From assembly GCA_014529385.2 (NCBI GenBank), contig CM043944.1:179670240-179712739 (forward strand): a DNA stretch of 42,500 nt, given 5' to 3'. The position numbers were made by a program, and so were the translations under genes. The notes beneath the pieces are model-generated. The model saw only the letters and a program-made list of their open reading frames with translations, was not told the origin of the DNA and ran no database searches. Origin of the DNA: Adiantum capillus-veneris. Its lineage: Eukaryota > Streptophyta > Polypodiopsida > Polypodiales > Pteridaceae. Shown here piece after piece: positions 18,293 to 27,236 of this stretch; position 1 is the first letter of the stretch, and each line of letters begins with the position of its first letter.

Positions 18293-18750
18293 TTGTCTGG
18301 AATGAGCGTCATCGACGAGAGCTTTCGGACACTAAAGCACTTGGTGACTATTGCGCCAATATTGCACATTGTGGATCCTAGCAAACCGTTTGTGGTTGAA
18401 ATGGATGCTAGTGATTATGCCATTGGTGCGGCGTTATACCAGGATGGACGTCCTGTTGCGTTTGAAAGTAAGAAACTTTCTGACGCTAGGATGCGTTATC
18501 CAACGTATGAGAAGGAGCTTTACGCCGTAGTCCACGCCTTGAGGACATGGCGACACTACTTGTATGGCTCTACGTTTGCTGCATGGACAGACCATCACTC
18601 TTTGCGCTATGTCAGGGTGATCTCAGAGGTCAGAAGGCTAGATGGGTTGAGCTTATGCAAGAGTTTGACTTTGAGATCTGTTATATAAAAGGATTCAGCA
18701 ATCGAGTTGCTGACGCACTCAACAGGATTCCTGAAGTTAATGCCTTGTCT
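18293..18750 (+). pseudogene. Element D RNase H (+ strand copy), frameshifted
   Basis: Motifs in order: VVEMDASDYAIGAALYQD (first catalytic Asp), EKELYAVVHALRTWRHYL (Glu), WTDHHSLRY (Asp), then after a frame change near 18610 QKARWVELMQEFDFEICYIKG and NRVADALNRIP (last Asp). The shared inverted-repeat sequence ends at 18425, just after MDASDYAI. Everything downstream is unique to this copy. Confidence 0.85.
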
Positions 18751-18859
18751 ATGGCTGAAATCTCGACGGATTTCTATCTCTCTCTCCGACGGCTATGTCG
18801 TTCAGATAGCAATTTTGGCAATATATGGAACGAGATCGAAGCGGGGCATGTACAGGCTT

Positions 18860-19426
18860 GGGTGGTCCGGAGACCCAAGTGAGTCTTGTCGGAGAGACGA
18901 GACAACGACAATATTCCATTAGAGGTGGACTATTGTTCAAAAATGGAAAAGTCTACGTGCCGGAAATCGATGAGGTTCGACAAAGGATTTTGTTTGAATG
19001 CCACGATGTTCCTAGCGCTGGGCACCCAGGCATCCAGAGAACTTTGGCTTTGGTTAAGCAATATTTCTATTGGCCAAGGATGCGCTCTTACATAGAGAGC
19101 TATGTGAAGAGATGCGCTCAATGTCAAGTCAATAAGGCAGAGCACCTTAAGAAAGCTGACCTGCTACATCCATTGGAAATCCCGAATGCCAAGTGGCAAA
19201 GTACTTCCATGGACTTCATCGTTGGTTTGCCAAATACTAGTCGGGGCAATGACGCCATTTGGGTTGTGGTCGATAGACTCACAAAAATGGGGAAGTTTAT
19301 ACCAACGAAGTCGATAGTAAAAAGCCACGAGTTCGCGGTAGACCAGCTTTATAAGTTGTATGGTCTGCCAGAGGATATCGTCAGTGATTGAGATACTAAG
19401 TTCACTGGCCGATTTTAGCGAGATGT
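18860..19426 (+). pseudogene. Element D integrase, 5' part, cut by hAT insertion
   Basis: The zinc-binding domain has its H-H-C-C set (CHDVPSAGHPGIQR, then KRCAQCQ), followed by the catalytic core with first Asp (SMDFIVGLPN, 19210) and second Asp (GLPEDIVSD). The next codon is TGA (19389-19391) where relatives have Arg, and another stop, TAG at 19416-19418, replaces a conserved Trp. Both fit C-to-T or G-to-A decay. The sequence continues as R-D-V-F-A up to the hAT target duplication at 19427-19434. The C-terminal part is on the - strand at 20860-21773. Confidence 0.88.
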
Positions 19427-19434
19427 GTTTGCTC
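19427..19434. repeat. hAT target-site duplication, left copy (GTTTGCTC)
   Basis: GTTTGCTC lies directly before the TIR CAGAGTTACC. The partner, on the - strand, is at 21774-21781. Joining the two flanks at this 8-mer restores an uninterrupted integrase reading, confirming an 8-bp duplication typical of hAT elements. Confidence 0.92.
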
Positions 19435-19567
19435 CAGAGTTACCAGGGAACGGGTATTTCCTTGCTTGGAACGCCGGAACGGCATTCCGGTAGGTCGGCA
19501 GTGAATGGAACGCCCCGGAACGGACTGCCGTTCCGACAGTCGGGGTCTTACCGGAACGGCCGGCCCC
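19435..19567 (+). mobile_element. hAT transposon left end (133 bases)
   Basis: Starts with TIR CAGAGTTACC (19435-19444) and carries repeated GGAACG, in both orientations, a perfect stem GGAACGG-ACTG-CCGTTCC (19517-19534) and CCGGAA-TTCCGG (19474-19490). It is cut at about 19567, where A-type LTR sequence in reverse orientation begins. The matching right end is at 21782. Confidence 0.88.
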
Positions 19568-20649
19568 AAGCCTTCCGTTCTTAATGAGGGGGTGCAATGA
19601 TCACAACATAGTGAATGGACATTGTGCGTGCAAGTGTATGAGACTGAGAGATAGAGAGAGAAGAGAATACGACACCAGAGACGTAAAAAAACCCTCCTCC
19701 GAAGGCCCCACTCTCATTGGCGAGAGTGGTCTACGATTGATTGCACAAATTGGTACAAAAGCATGAAACTGATGCAAGTCTAGACTACGGCGATGACGAC
19801 GACGCAGACGGCGAAACCGATCTAAGGGCTGAAATGTGCTACTCCTTATCTGCTGTCCAAAAACGCTAATGGGCTGAAATCTGCTGCGGCTGAAAACGCA
19901 AAAGAAAACGCTGCCCTTGCTGCTCTTTATGGCTGAACATCTGCGTGTCTTAGGGCTGAAAACTGATGTTCCTTTGGGCTGAAACTGATGGTCTTTTAGA
20001 GCTGAAACTGCAGGTCTTTTAAGGCTGAATCTGATGTTGCTTCATTGCTGAAAACGCCATTGCTAAATGCTGCAAATCTGGAAACGCTAGGCTTGGGAAA
20101 AACACTAGGGATGTTGATCTGCTTGCGGTGGAGACTTGCTGAAAAACGCCAAGTATTGAGAGGCTAGGGCGATGTGATGAAAAACGCTAGGGAGGACTGC
20201 TTGATGGAATTGCCAGGGATGGGATCTTGGCTTGGAGGGGAAACCACCAAGGTTCTTGCTTGAGAAGTTGCCTGTTGAGCTTGGCTCCTGTTGCCTCTTC
20301 TGCCAATTAGTGCTAGTCTAGGTTTTGCTTATATACAAACTTACTCAATTTTCCCTGCCTATCTCTAACAAAAGTCACTTAAAAATAATAAGTGAAAAAT
20401 GTCAAAAATAGGGAAAATAGGCTAAATGCACTGGAAACTCCCCCTGAAGGATTCTGATGGGAATGCTTATGATCATGCTGTGTGCAACCAGAGGATATGC
20501 ATCTACACTAAGTGTCTGGACATGCACGGTCTGGGACAGACTCACAAAAGTGCCAGAACACTTGCTAATGTAGACTGATTGGATTGACGGAACCCTTGTT
20601 ATGAAGTAGCTTGTCCACCGACACATAGGGTTGGATGTGCCACGTGACA
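19568..20649 (-). repeat. Third A-type LTR, truncated, - strand
   Basis: Read on the - strand it begins near TGTCACGTGGCACATCC at 20649 and matches the A LTR through the AACCCTATGTGTC-GTGGACAAGCTAC, GTGCATG-CCAG and TATATAAGC regions. It ends within CATTAAG-ACGGAAGGCTT, about 75 bases before the normal LTR end. It is clearly diverged from the other A LTRs (estimated well over 10%), so it is an older or different subfamily member. The truncation point is the tail-to-tail fusion with the hAT left end. Confidence 0.8.
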
Positions 20650-20964
20650 ACCATAGCCACAATCCGGCAGCTCCCCCGTGCTGGGGCCAGTGTTCCAGGA
20701 CGTAGGCTTGCGCCTGTAAGACCGAGTGTCCCATACCACCTGGCCTCACCTCCTCGAGGTGACCTCGCACACTCCTAGCCTCGCCGGCTAACCACTGGCA
20801 CTCTGCTAGTGGGGGGGTCGATAACTGCAAATGAGGCCTTGGCCTCCCTTTTATACTAATGGCCGGCCACATTGACCTGTTTCACACTACATCTGCCCGG
20901 ACATTGGATGCCCATCCCGACGGCATCTAGGCTAGATCCCCTCTTCTGTGAGCGGGACATAACA
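20650..20964 (-). repeat. D-type 3' LTR, - strand, diverged in its 3' half
   Basis: On the - strand it starts TGTTATGTCCCGCTC after a purine run (AAAGGGGGACG) and parallels the 5' LTR through TATA, the GAGGCCAAGGCCTC palindrome and TCACCTCGAGGAGG. From there on (roughly the last third) it no longer matches the 5' LTR. The boundary with the A-type LTR is approximate. Confidence 0.75.
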
Positions 20965-21773
20965 TACGTCCCCCTTTGTGAACCATTGATGTCCTCATCA
21001 ATGAAGTGGGGATACTGAGCTTTCAAAGCTCTAATTGATTCCCAAGTGGCGAACCTTTTAGATTGACTTTTCCATTTAACTAAGTACATGCCATAAGCCT
21101 TTTGGCGCGAATGACGGGTACCATGATATAAAATTGCCTCTGGTTCTTGAGGAAATACTCATTTTGCATATCTTTCCATACATTTTCCTCGATAGACACA
21201 ACAACGTCGGTTTCGCCTAATTTTACTCTTAAGGCGGTTGACATGAAACACTGGATGTACACTAACATCCGAAGGAAGAGCGAGTTTATAGGCAACTTGG
21301 CCAATTTTCTTTGTGACTAAGAATATCTAGCTGAAAGCTTATAATGCTTCCCCGTTCTCATGGTCTTGGAATCTTTGGGTATCTTCAGATAGACCCATTG
21401 TCCCACCTCTAGAGTCCTCGGAGATCTCTTTTGATTAGCATAAGTAGTGACTCGATCTCGAGCCGATCTTATACTGTCCTTAGCCAGTTCGGAGATCTCT
21501 TTTGATTAGCATAAGTAGTGACTCGATCTCTAAGCCAAAAGCAATCGGGATTTAGGCTCAAATCCATACATCAGCATGAATGGGCTAAATCTAGTAGCAG
21601 AGTGCTTGCTACTATTGTAGGCAAACTCTAATTGTGAAAGATACCTTTCCCAATCAGACTGCTGGTGAGAGACATAGGCTCTCAACATGTCCTCTAACAT
21701 CTGATTCATCCTCTCAGTTTGTCCGTCGGCTCAGGATGGTTAGAAGACGACATACTCAACTTCGTCTGAAGAT
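20860..21773 (-). pseudogene. Element D integrase 3' part with chromodomain, - strand
   Basis: From 21773 downward: the integrase core continues in frame from the left flank (F-A-H-L-Q-T-K-L), then a decayed HPE-DGQTE region, MNQMLEDMLRAY, WERYLSQLEFAYNSSKHSATRFSPFMLMYGFEP, then a roughly 100-base local duplication at 21420-21530, the YKLSARY and PVFHV region with frame changes, and a chromodomain half YLVKWKSQSKRFATWE (21088-21041). It ends just upstream of the D-type LTR. This is the missing 3' portion of the integrase interrupted at 19426, now in opposite orientation. Confidence 0.87.
21430..21535. repeat. Short direct duplication in the D integrase C-terminal part
   Basis: GGAGATCTCTTTTGATTAGC plus the following AAGTAGTGACTCGATCTC occurs twice, starting at about 21420 and 21489, a direct duplication with a period of about 70 bases that disrupts the integrase reading frame. 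Confidence 0.8.
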
Positions 21774-21781
21774 GAGCAAAC
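21774..21781. repeat. hAT target-site duplication, right copy (GAGCAAAC on +)
   Basis: Reverse complement of 19427-19434, directly beside the inward-facing TIR CAGAGTTACC at 21782. Confidence 0.92.
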
Positions 21782-23465
21782 CAGAGTTACCCGGAACGCG
21801 GAACAGGAACGGCGACGGGCCTCCCTGCGGAACGGGGGAACGGGAATGGGCTCGGAACGGGAACGGCGCGGAACGGCAGGCTAAAAAAACACCCAAATAT
21901 TATGTTTTTTAGCGTTATGTGTTTGAATACAAGTAGTATTAGAGTACTTTGACTCTAATACCCACAAAAAACACGATTTGAAGACCATTTAACCTTATTA
22001 TGACTTGATTGGGATGTGAGGCGCCCAAACTTCAAAGTACATAGCCAGATGAACAACAATGAGAAAACACAATGCCCATAGTACATACACAATGCTCTCA
22101 AATAATTGCAAGAGTAGTAGTCAGAGATAACACTTTGGAATTAATTATGGCTAACATAGTAACAAGCCTCAAGGGCCGCCAGCGGCCAAGGTACTACAAA
22201 AAAACCAAAGGGGGGCAAAGTTCAAACCAGACTTCAGTGACCACAATACCAAAAGACTGAAGGTGACAAATACCATAAAGATGCTAGTAGCTACAAATGG
22301 CAAAGAGGGCAAGGCTCAAGCACTGAAGCAGCCATACAAAAAGGTAAGGATAAATGGCAAAGACTCAAGACTCAAGAGCCACTAGCCTGAGAGGCCTCCC
22401 AATCCGTAGTAGCCGGCTGTAAATCATGCACATCCTCCCATTCCTCATCATCAAGGTTTAGGTCCGGCTCGATCTCAGCCACAGATGAAGTACCTGGTGT
22501 TGGTGGATGTGCATCTCCACCCGCCTGAGAAGCCTCTTGCTCCATCTCCCACTGTGTAAAAGGATCTGTCTGTTTGTCTGTACTCTTGCAAAGCATTTTC
22601 AAATTTGCGCTGACGAAGACAAGATCATTAGCCTTCTCCACTCCAAGTCGATTTCTCTTCTTGGAAGCAATGTGGCTAAAGGTACTCCACAATTGCTCCA
22701 AGCATGAGGTACTAACTGACTGGTTGAGAATACGGATCGCCAATCTCTGAAGCTCAGAGCCATCATAGCCATAGTCCTCCCACCAAAGCACTGAACCTAT
22801 TTTCCTGCGATCAATCTGAGCATCTGGACTGCCAAATGACCCCCGCATCTCTCTGTACTGTCTCAGCTGATCTTTGACAATGCATCGCCCATCTCTATCT
22901 AGAACCATCTTGTTTAAGATCTCTGTAAATTGGTTCATGACTTCCCTATCTGTCTCTTGCCCTGCACCCTGGAACTCTGGATCCACCATGTACGCTGCCC
23001 CGTGTAAAGGAGAGGCATATGAATTCCACCTCGAGCTGCAAAGCACATGGATCTCCTCATATCGCTCTGCGTTCGGCTCAAGCTGTGCAAGCTGCTCAAT
23101 CATGCGGTCCATTGTCTCATAAATCTTGCCAATGCAAGGATCCATGCCATCCAGAACTCGAAGCAAATGAACCACCGGTTTTACCTGTGCATCTAGACTC
23201 TTGAGCTTCTTCCAGAACTCAAGATCCTCTGCCTTATCCTTGCACAAAATCCCTGCAACTGTCTTTGCATAGGGGGAGGTGGTGAACTCATCACTGATGA
23301 AGACCTGTCGGACCGCATTTTGACATTCAGACAGCCTGCGCACAAGAAGAAAGTTGAATGCGAAGCGGGTATCTGAATACTTTAGAAGCACTTTGCCGCC
23401 CGACCTCTTGAGGTACTCACTCCGAACCAAGTTGTGATTGCCGATGAAAGTAACCATCTTCATTG
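21782..23465 (-). mobile_element. hAT transposon, right part with transposase
   Basis: The right TIR (CAGAGTTACC on +, 21782-21791) is followed by at least seven GGAACG motifs within 80 bases, a perfect 9-bp stem GTATTAGAG/CTCTAATAC (21936-21961), a 0.5 kb 3' non-coding part, and the transposase on the - strand. It ends at 23465, where the inverted-repeat arm begins inside D RNase H. The hAT middle and the transposase N-terminus are missing from the window. Confidence 0.88.
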
Positions 23466-23598
23466 CAATGGCATAATCACTAGCATCCATTTCAACCACA
23501 AACGGTTTGCTAGGATCCACAATGTGCAATATTGGCGCAATAGTCACCAAGTGCTTTAGTGTCCGAAAGCTCTCGTCGATGACGCTCATTCCAGACAA
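22372..23598 (-). CDS. Chimeric ORF: D RNase H start fused to hAT transposase C-terminal region
   Basis: 408 codons without a stop. Residues 1-44 (23598-23467) are the D pol stretch ending MDASDYAI; residues 45-408 are hAT transposase. The hAT part includes KYSDTRFAFNFLLVRRL, HVLCSSRWNSYASPLHGAAY, and the conserved hAT dimerisation block LQRLAIRILNQSVSTSCLEQ followed by SKKRNRLGVEKANDLVFV, then an acidic tail. The N-terminal DNA-binding BED finger and first catalytic residues are missing, so it should not be an active transposase. It could still make a dimerisation-competent fragment. No start context or promoter for the fusion is evident; expression is unknown. Confidence 0.85.
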   Translation of the reverse strand: MSGMSVIDESFRTLKHLVTIAPILHIVDPSKPFVVEMDASDYAIAMKMVTFIGNHNLVRSEYLKRSGGKVLLKYSDTRFAFNFLLVRRLSECQNAVRQVFISDEFTTSPYAKTVAGILCKDKAEDLEFWKKLKSLDAQVKPVVHLLRVLDGMDPCIGKIYETMDRMIEQLAQLEPNAERYEEIHVLCSSRWNSYASPLHGAAYMVDPEFQGAGQETDREVMNQFTEILNKMVLDRDGRCIVKDQLRQYREMRGSFGSPDAQIDRRKIGSVLWWEDYGYDGSELQRLAIRILNQSVSTSCLEQLWSTFSHIASKKRNRLGVEKANDLVFVSANLKMLCKSTDKQTDPFTQWEMEQEASQAGGDAHPPTPGTSSVAEIEPDLNLDDEEWEDVHDLQPATTDWEASQASGS

Positions 23599-23655
23599 CA
23601 GGGGGGTTACCTTTACGGTGAGGACTTGAAGTCTTCGGCCCTTTCACCCCTCCTT

Positions 23656-24315
23656 TTAAAAGTTGCATAAGCGGAGCAAAACAACTCTAGAGTAATCCTT
23701 GATAAATTTGCGAAAGAATCTTGTAAAGCTTAAAGAGGACTTCACTTGGCGCACATTCTTCAGAATGGGCCAATTTCGCACTTTATCCAACTTTTCAGGG
23801 TCAACACGAATTACATCGTGAGTAATGATGTGACCCAAGTACAGAAGCTCTTTCTTAAAGAATTCACAGTTAGAAGCCTTAGCATAAAGATTCTCAGTTC
23901 TCAGTACCTTGAGAACATTGCGTATATACGCTAAGTGCTCAGATAAACTTCGACTGTAGATCAAGATGTCATTGAGAAATACAACAACGAAGCTGCCTAA
24001 AAATGGTCTCAGCAGATTATTCATCATCTGCTGAAACGTGGTTGGAGCATTGGTCAAACCAAAAGGCAAGACGAAAAACTCATACTGACCATAACGCCTA
24101 TGGAAACCCGTTTTGGGAACATCTTCCAGTTTGATCCGTATTTGGTGATAGCCTGAGCGCAGGTCTATCTTCGTAAAATACAACGCCTCATGGAGTCGAT
24201 CTATCAGATTGCCCATACGCGGGAGCGGATACTTGTTTTTGACAGTAAGCTTATTCAACCCCTTGTAATCTACGCAAAAACGCATAGTGTTATCCTTCTT
24301 CGGAGAAAGTAACAT
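23656..24315 (-). pseudogene. Element D reverse transcriptase, right-arm copy
   Basis: 219 open codons with the same FLND catalytic change as the left copy. Five residue differences from the left arm (Thr/Arg, Phe/Val, Gln/Arg, Gln/Glu, Arg/Cys). At the second of these this copy has FFVLPFGLTNAP, the family consensus, while the left has Phe. The connector block lies upstream at 24344-24799. Confidence 0.9.
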
Positions 24316-24343
24316 TGTCGCTCCCCTCTATCGAGATAATCTT

Positions 24344-24799
24344 TCAGCTGCCGCTGAATCTTGTCCTCCTCGGTTTTACTAAACTGATAGGGTTGCTTTG
24401 AGAAGGGTTGACTACCGGCCACCAACTCAATGCCATGAGTCCTCTCGAAGGCGGCAAGCCAGGAGGTAGATCATCGGAGGAAACATCCTTGAAATTAGTC
24501 ATGATTTCTCGGATAAGGTTGGATTCATTGGAATCCGTAAGTTCAACACAACAACATGAAACATTTTTACGAAATTCAGTGATAGAAGTACCAAGCACTA
24601 ATGAATTAAACCAAGCAGATGGTACACATTGATAAAAGTCAACATCAAAAGACTTTGTATCTTTATACATTTTCAAAACAATAACAACTGGTATTGCAAA
24701 ACCATTATTTACAGAAATGTGATTACAAAGCGACACATATACATGAGGCATGTCCTGCTTAACAAAAACAAGAGAGTGATGTACATAGTCTATATACAA
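24344..24799 (-). pseudogene. Element D protease-RT connector, right-arm copy
   Basis: Same 151-codon open block as 17092-17547 with two residue differences (Glu/Asp and Val/Ile). Confidence 0.7.
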
Positions 24800-24800
24800 T

Positions 24801-25306
24801 GAGTTTTGTTTATCATAAAATCATGGAATTTGTAAAATAACATCTGCTCTATCTAGGCGCATGATGTGGAAATCTAGGTTCTTTTAGTAGTCAGCTAGCT
24901 CGAGCGACAAATTTGGAACCATCTAATTCCATACATCCATATTCTTGCCACGAGCATCATCACGCGATACTCATGGTCACTGTTTCGCGTCCGCAGTCTC
25001 GGTTTCTGCACCAATTTTACATCCACAAAATTGTCTGAGCTAAACGAGTATGGTCACGTCGTGACCATTGATCTTCCCAGGGAAACGGAGAAGATCGTGC
25101 TTATCAAACACTTTGGTGCTAAAAGTACAATTAGTGCATGAACTGTGCGCTAAATGATGGATTTTAACTTGAATGACATCAGAGTTACGTGAGATCTCGT
25201 GAATTTGAACCGAAGGACAACCTTGCGGTTTCTTTGTCTTGTTGTTGGGGCAATCCTTGATTTGGTGACATGTTTGGCCACATCCGAAGTAAGCCCCCTT
25301 CTTCAC
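24801..25306 (-). pseudogene. Element D zinc knuckle and protease, right-arm copy
   Basis: Same Tyr-for-Cys knuckle and same stop replacing the D-S-G triplet as the left copy; one residue difference (Val/Ile) just before the stop. Inactivation therefore predates the inverted duplication. Confidence 0.75.
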
Positions 25307-25378
25307 TGAATCAGCAATTGAAGCATTTTTGGCTTTCTTCTTCTCCTGAGAAGATCTCGGCGATGATTTGGACTTTTG

Positions 25379-25950
25379 CTAGAATTGGGGTTCGCTCCTT
25401 GAAGCGCCCTCACCGGATTGATGGTCTGAAGTTCTTTTCTTCTCATAGATCGCTCCATTTATCAAATGGAACGTCCTGGCCTTTGCCACTGCATCCTCGA
25501 CATCAGTTGGGGCTTTGTCCTTGATTAAGGCCCGATGGTAATCCCAGCGCACAGCGTGCCCAGAATCCACCTTGTAGAAGGTGAACGCTTCTTCTCCCGA
25601 GAAATTAGTGGTTTTGTACGGAATCGTGGCAGTTGGACCACCTTGTGAACGCCCAAAAGCAGCAACCTGCGTCTGCAGTTGTTGGAGATGGGTTCCGTCC
25701 TCAGAAATACGCACAGTCATCGATTGAACCGTATTTTCCAGAGTAGTAAGCCGAGAATCAAGCCCTTGCACGGCCCCTTTGAGAGAGGCCAAGCGAATTT
25801 TCGTTTTAATGTTTGCGTTTTCTGAACGGAAACACGCTGGTCGAAGTTCTAGAAAGTACTTGTAATCCATGTGTATAGAGCATGCGTAAACGGAATTTGA
25901 ATGTTACCTGGCGCGTCGTCACGCTGCGCATCCGAGTTGGAGGAATCCAT
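25379..25950 (-). pseudogene. Element D gag, right-arm copy
   Basis: Same frameshift and internal deletion as 15941-16512; the 163-codon open block is identical at protein level. Confidence 0.75.
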
Positions 25951-26249
25951 GGCGAAATGTGTGAAAAACTGAAAATTTCAAGCGAAACTGGGCCTTTTCT
26001 ACACTTTTTGATCGCGAAAAGTTGAACTTCGAAGAGCGCTATGCATTGGCGTAATCGTCCAAAGTCAAGCAAGTGATGGCGGGAGCGCGGGAGTGCGAGC
26101 GGGTGAGAGAGAGGAGCGGTGGGAGAGAAGCAACAGAGCCAAAAACTGAATTCTTTGCAAACTTTCTAGTCTTTGTTAGTGAGTCTTAATAAACTACAGG
26201 TTTCAAACCATACTTTAAAAAAAAACCCAAGTGACCAGGCCGCTCAGAG

Positions 26250-26252
<3 letters not shown>

Positions 26253-26309
<57 letters not shown>
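26253..26309 (-). repeat. GA microsatellite, right-arm copy (57 bases)
   Basis: CT on the + strand; 14 bases shorter than its partner at 15568-15638. Confidence 0.97.
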
Positions 26310-26313
<4 letters not shown>

Positions 26314-26621
26314 TTGTACTTCGCACAGAAGAGGAGCACAGAGAAAGATTAAAGCTTCTGTTCGCTGAATTTAGTCAGCAAATCAATGAATAAGTCATTG
26401 ATTCTCATCAAAAATCAGCAAAAGCAATAAAAATTCATTGATTTTCAGCACTTCCAACTGCTAAATTGCTGAATTTTATACAAAATCAGCGAGAAGCACA
26501 TTAAATTTCACCTGCAAACATGCTCATGAGAAGAAAATTATCAATTAAACGGTTATTTCATCAAAACTTGCATGAAATAGTGATTATTCGACTCTAACCA
26601 GCCAAGTCGGCTCTGATACCA

Positions 26622-26919
26622 TGAAACGAACCCAAGGAGTGGGCTACACAGGCCGCCTACAGACACGCTTCGGAAAACCAACCCGCCTTACCTCCTCGAG
26701 GTGACCTCTCGTACTCCTAGCCTCGCAAGCTAACCACTGGCACTCTGCCAATGGGGGGTCGATAACTACAAATGAGGCCTTGGCCTCCCTTTTATAATAA
26801 TGGCCGGCCACATTGGCCGGTTTCACACTACGTTCACTCGGACACTAGCAGCCCATCCCGACGGCGTCTAGGTTAGATCCCCTCTCCTGTGAGCGGGACA
26901 TAATAGGCGGCCCATCACA
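26622..26919 (-). repeat. Element D 5' LTR, right-arm copy
   Basis: Mirror of 14958-15255, same TATA and palindrome, followed on the - strand by the PBS (26610-26621). Confidence 0.85.
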
Positions 26920-27236
26920 CTACTCTCTTCAATTTATAACAGATTGGCCGAAGTGAATAGTGTTCAATTGCGTCCTTTTCTGTAGGACTTTACGCATAGC
27001 TCTCTCTTCTTTAAATGTTGGTGTATTCTGAAGAATTTGTTTTGGTTTCATCTGGCAGTAGAGTGGGCTGCGTCATGCCATATGCCGTTGGGGATTCTCC
27101 TTCTCAATTCTGAGAAATTCATGACAGAGCAGAGTCCAGACTGGAGTTTTCTTGAGGGATCCCTACTTTGGATGGGTTTTTTGGATGCTAGATTAGAGGA
27201 GTCTTGCAACAAACTTGGTCACCTTAAGTCAAGATT
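26920..27236. other. Unrecognised spacer, right-arm copy
   Basis: Mirror of 14641-14957. Nothing recognised. Confidence 0.4.

Larger units (their letters stand above)
1..18425 (+). repeat. Left arm of a giant inverted repeat
   Basis: Every element boundary in this arm recurs in reverse complement in 23466-41882. The sum of paired coordinates is 41883 at the outer edge, 41884 for most of 200-7690, 41876 to about 10600, 41877 to 15567, and 41891 from 15639 inward. The steps are explained by an A-run, a GAC-rich run, single-base indels and a GA microsatellite. Pairing ends abruptly after base 18425, where the left copy continues with RNase H and the right copy changes to hAT sequence. The outer end is truncated by the window. 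Confidence 0.97.
14958..19426 (+). mobile_element. Element D: chromovirus, 5' part (+ strand copy)
   Basis: 5' LTR, PBS, gag, protease, RT, RNase H and integrase up to the hAT insertion. The missing 3' part (integrase C-terminus, chromodomain, LTR) is found on the - strand at 20650-21773. All domains are decayed. This copy extends 1 kb further 3' than the right-arm copy, which ends at base 23466 in RNase H. Confidence 0.88.
18426..23465. other. Asymmetric loop between the inverted-repeat arms
   Basis: Single-copy spacer of 5,040 bases. Left to right it holds D RNase H and 5' integrase (+), hAT left end (+), a truncated A-type LTR (-), a D-type LTR (-), the D integrase C-terminal part with chromodomain (-), and hAT right end with transposase (-). 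The two halves of integrase and the two ends of the hAT are complementary parts of one ancestral locus, now on opposite strands. The likely fusion point of the two copies is near 19567/19568. Confidence 0.9.
23466..26919 (-). mobile_element. Element D, right-arm copy (5' LTR to RNase H)
   Basis: Mirror of 14958-18425. It ends inside RNase H at the hAT junction and lacks the integrase 5' part. PBS is at 26610-26621. Confidence 0.9.

Noticed and set aside
21782-21880. GGAACG cluster as a CRISPR-like array
   Set aside because: The motif is 6 bases with irregular spacing in a plant transposon end; no repeat-spacer structure.
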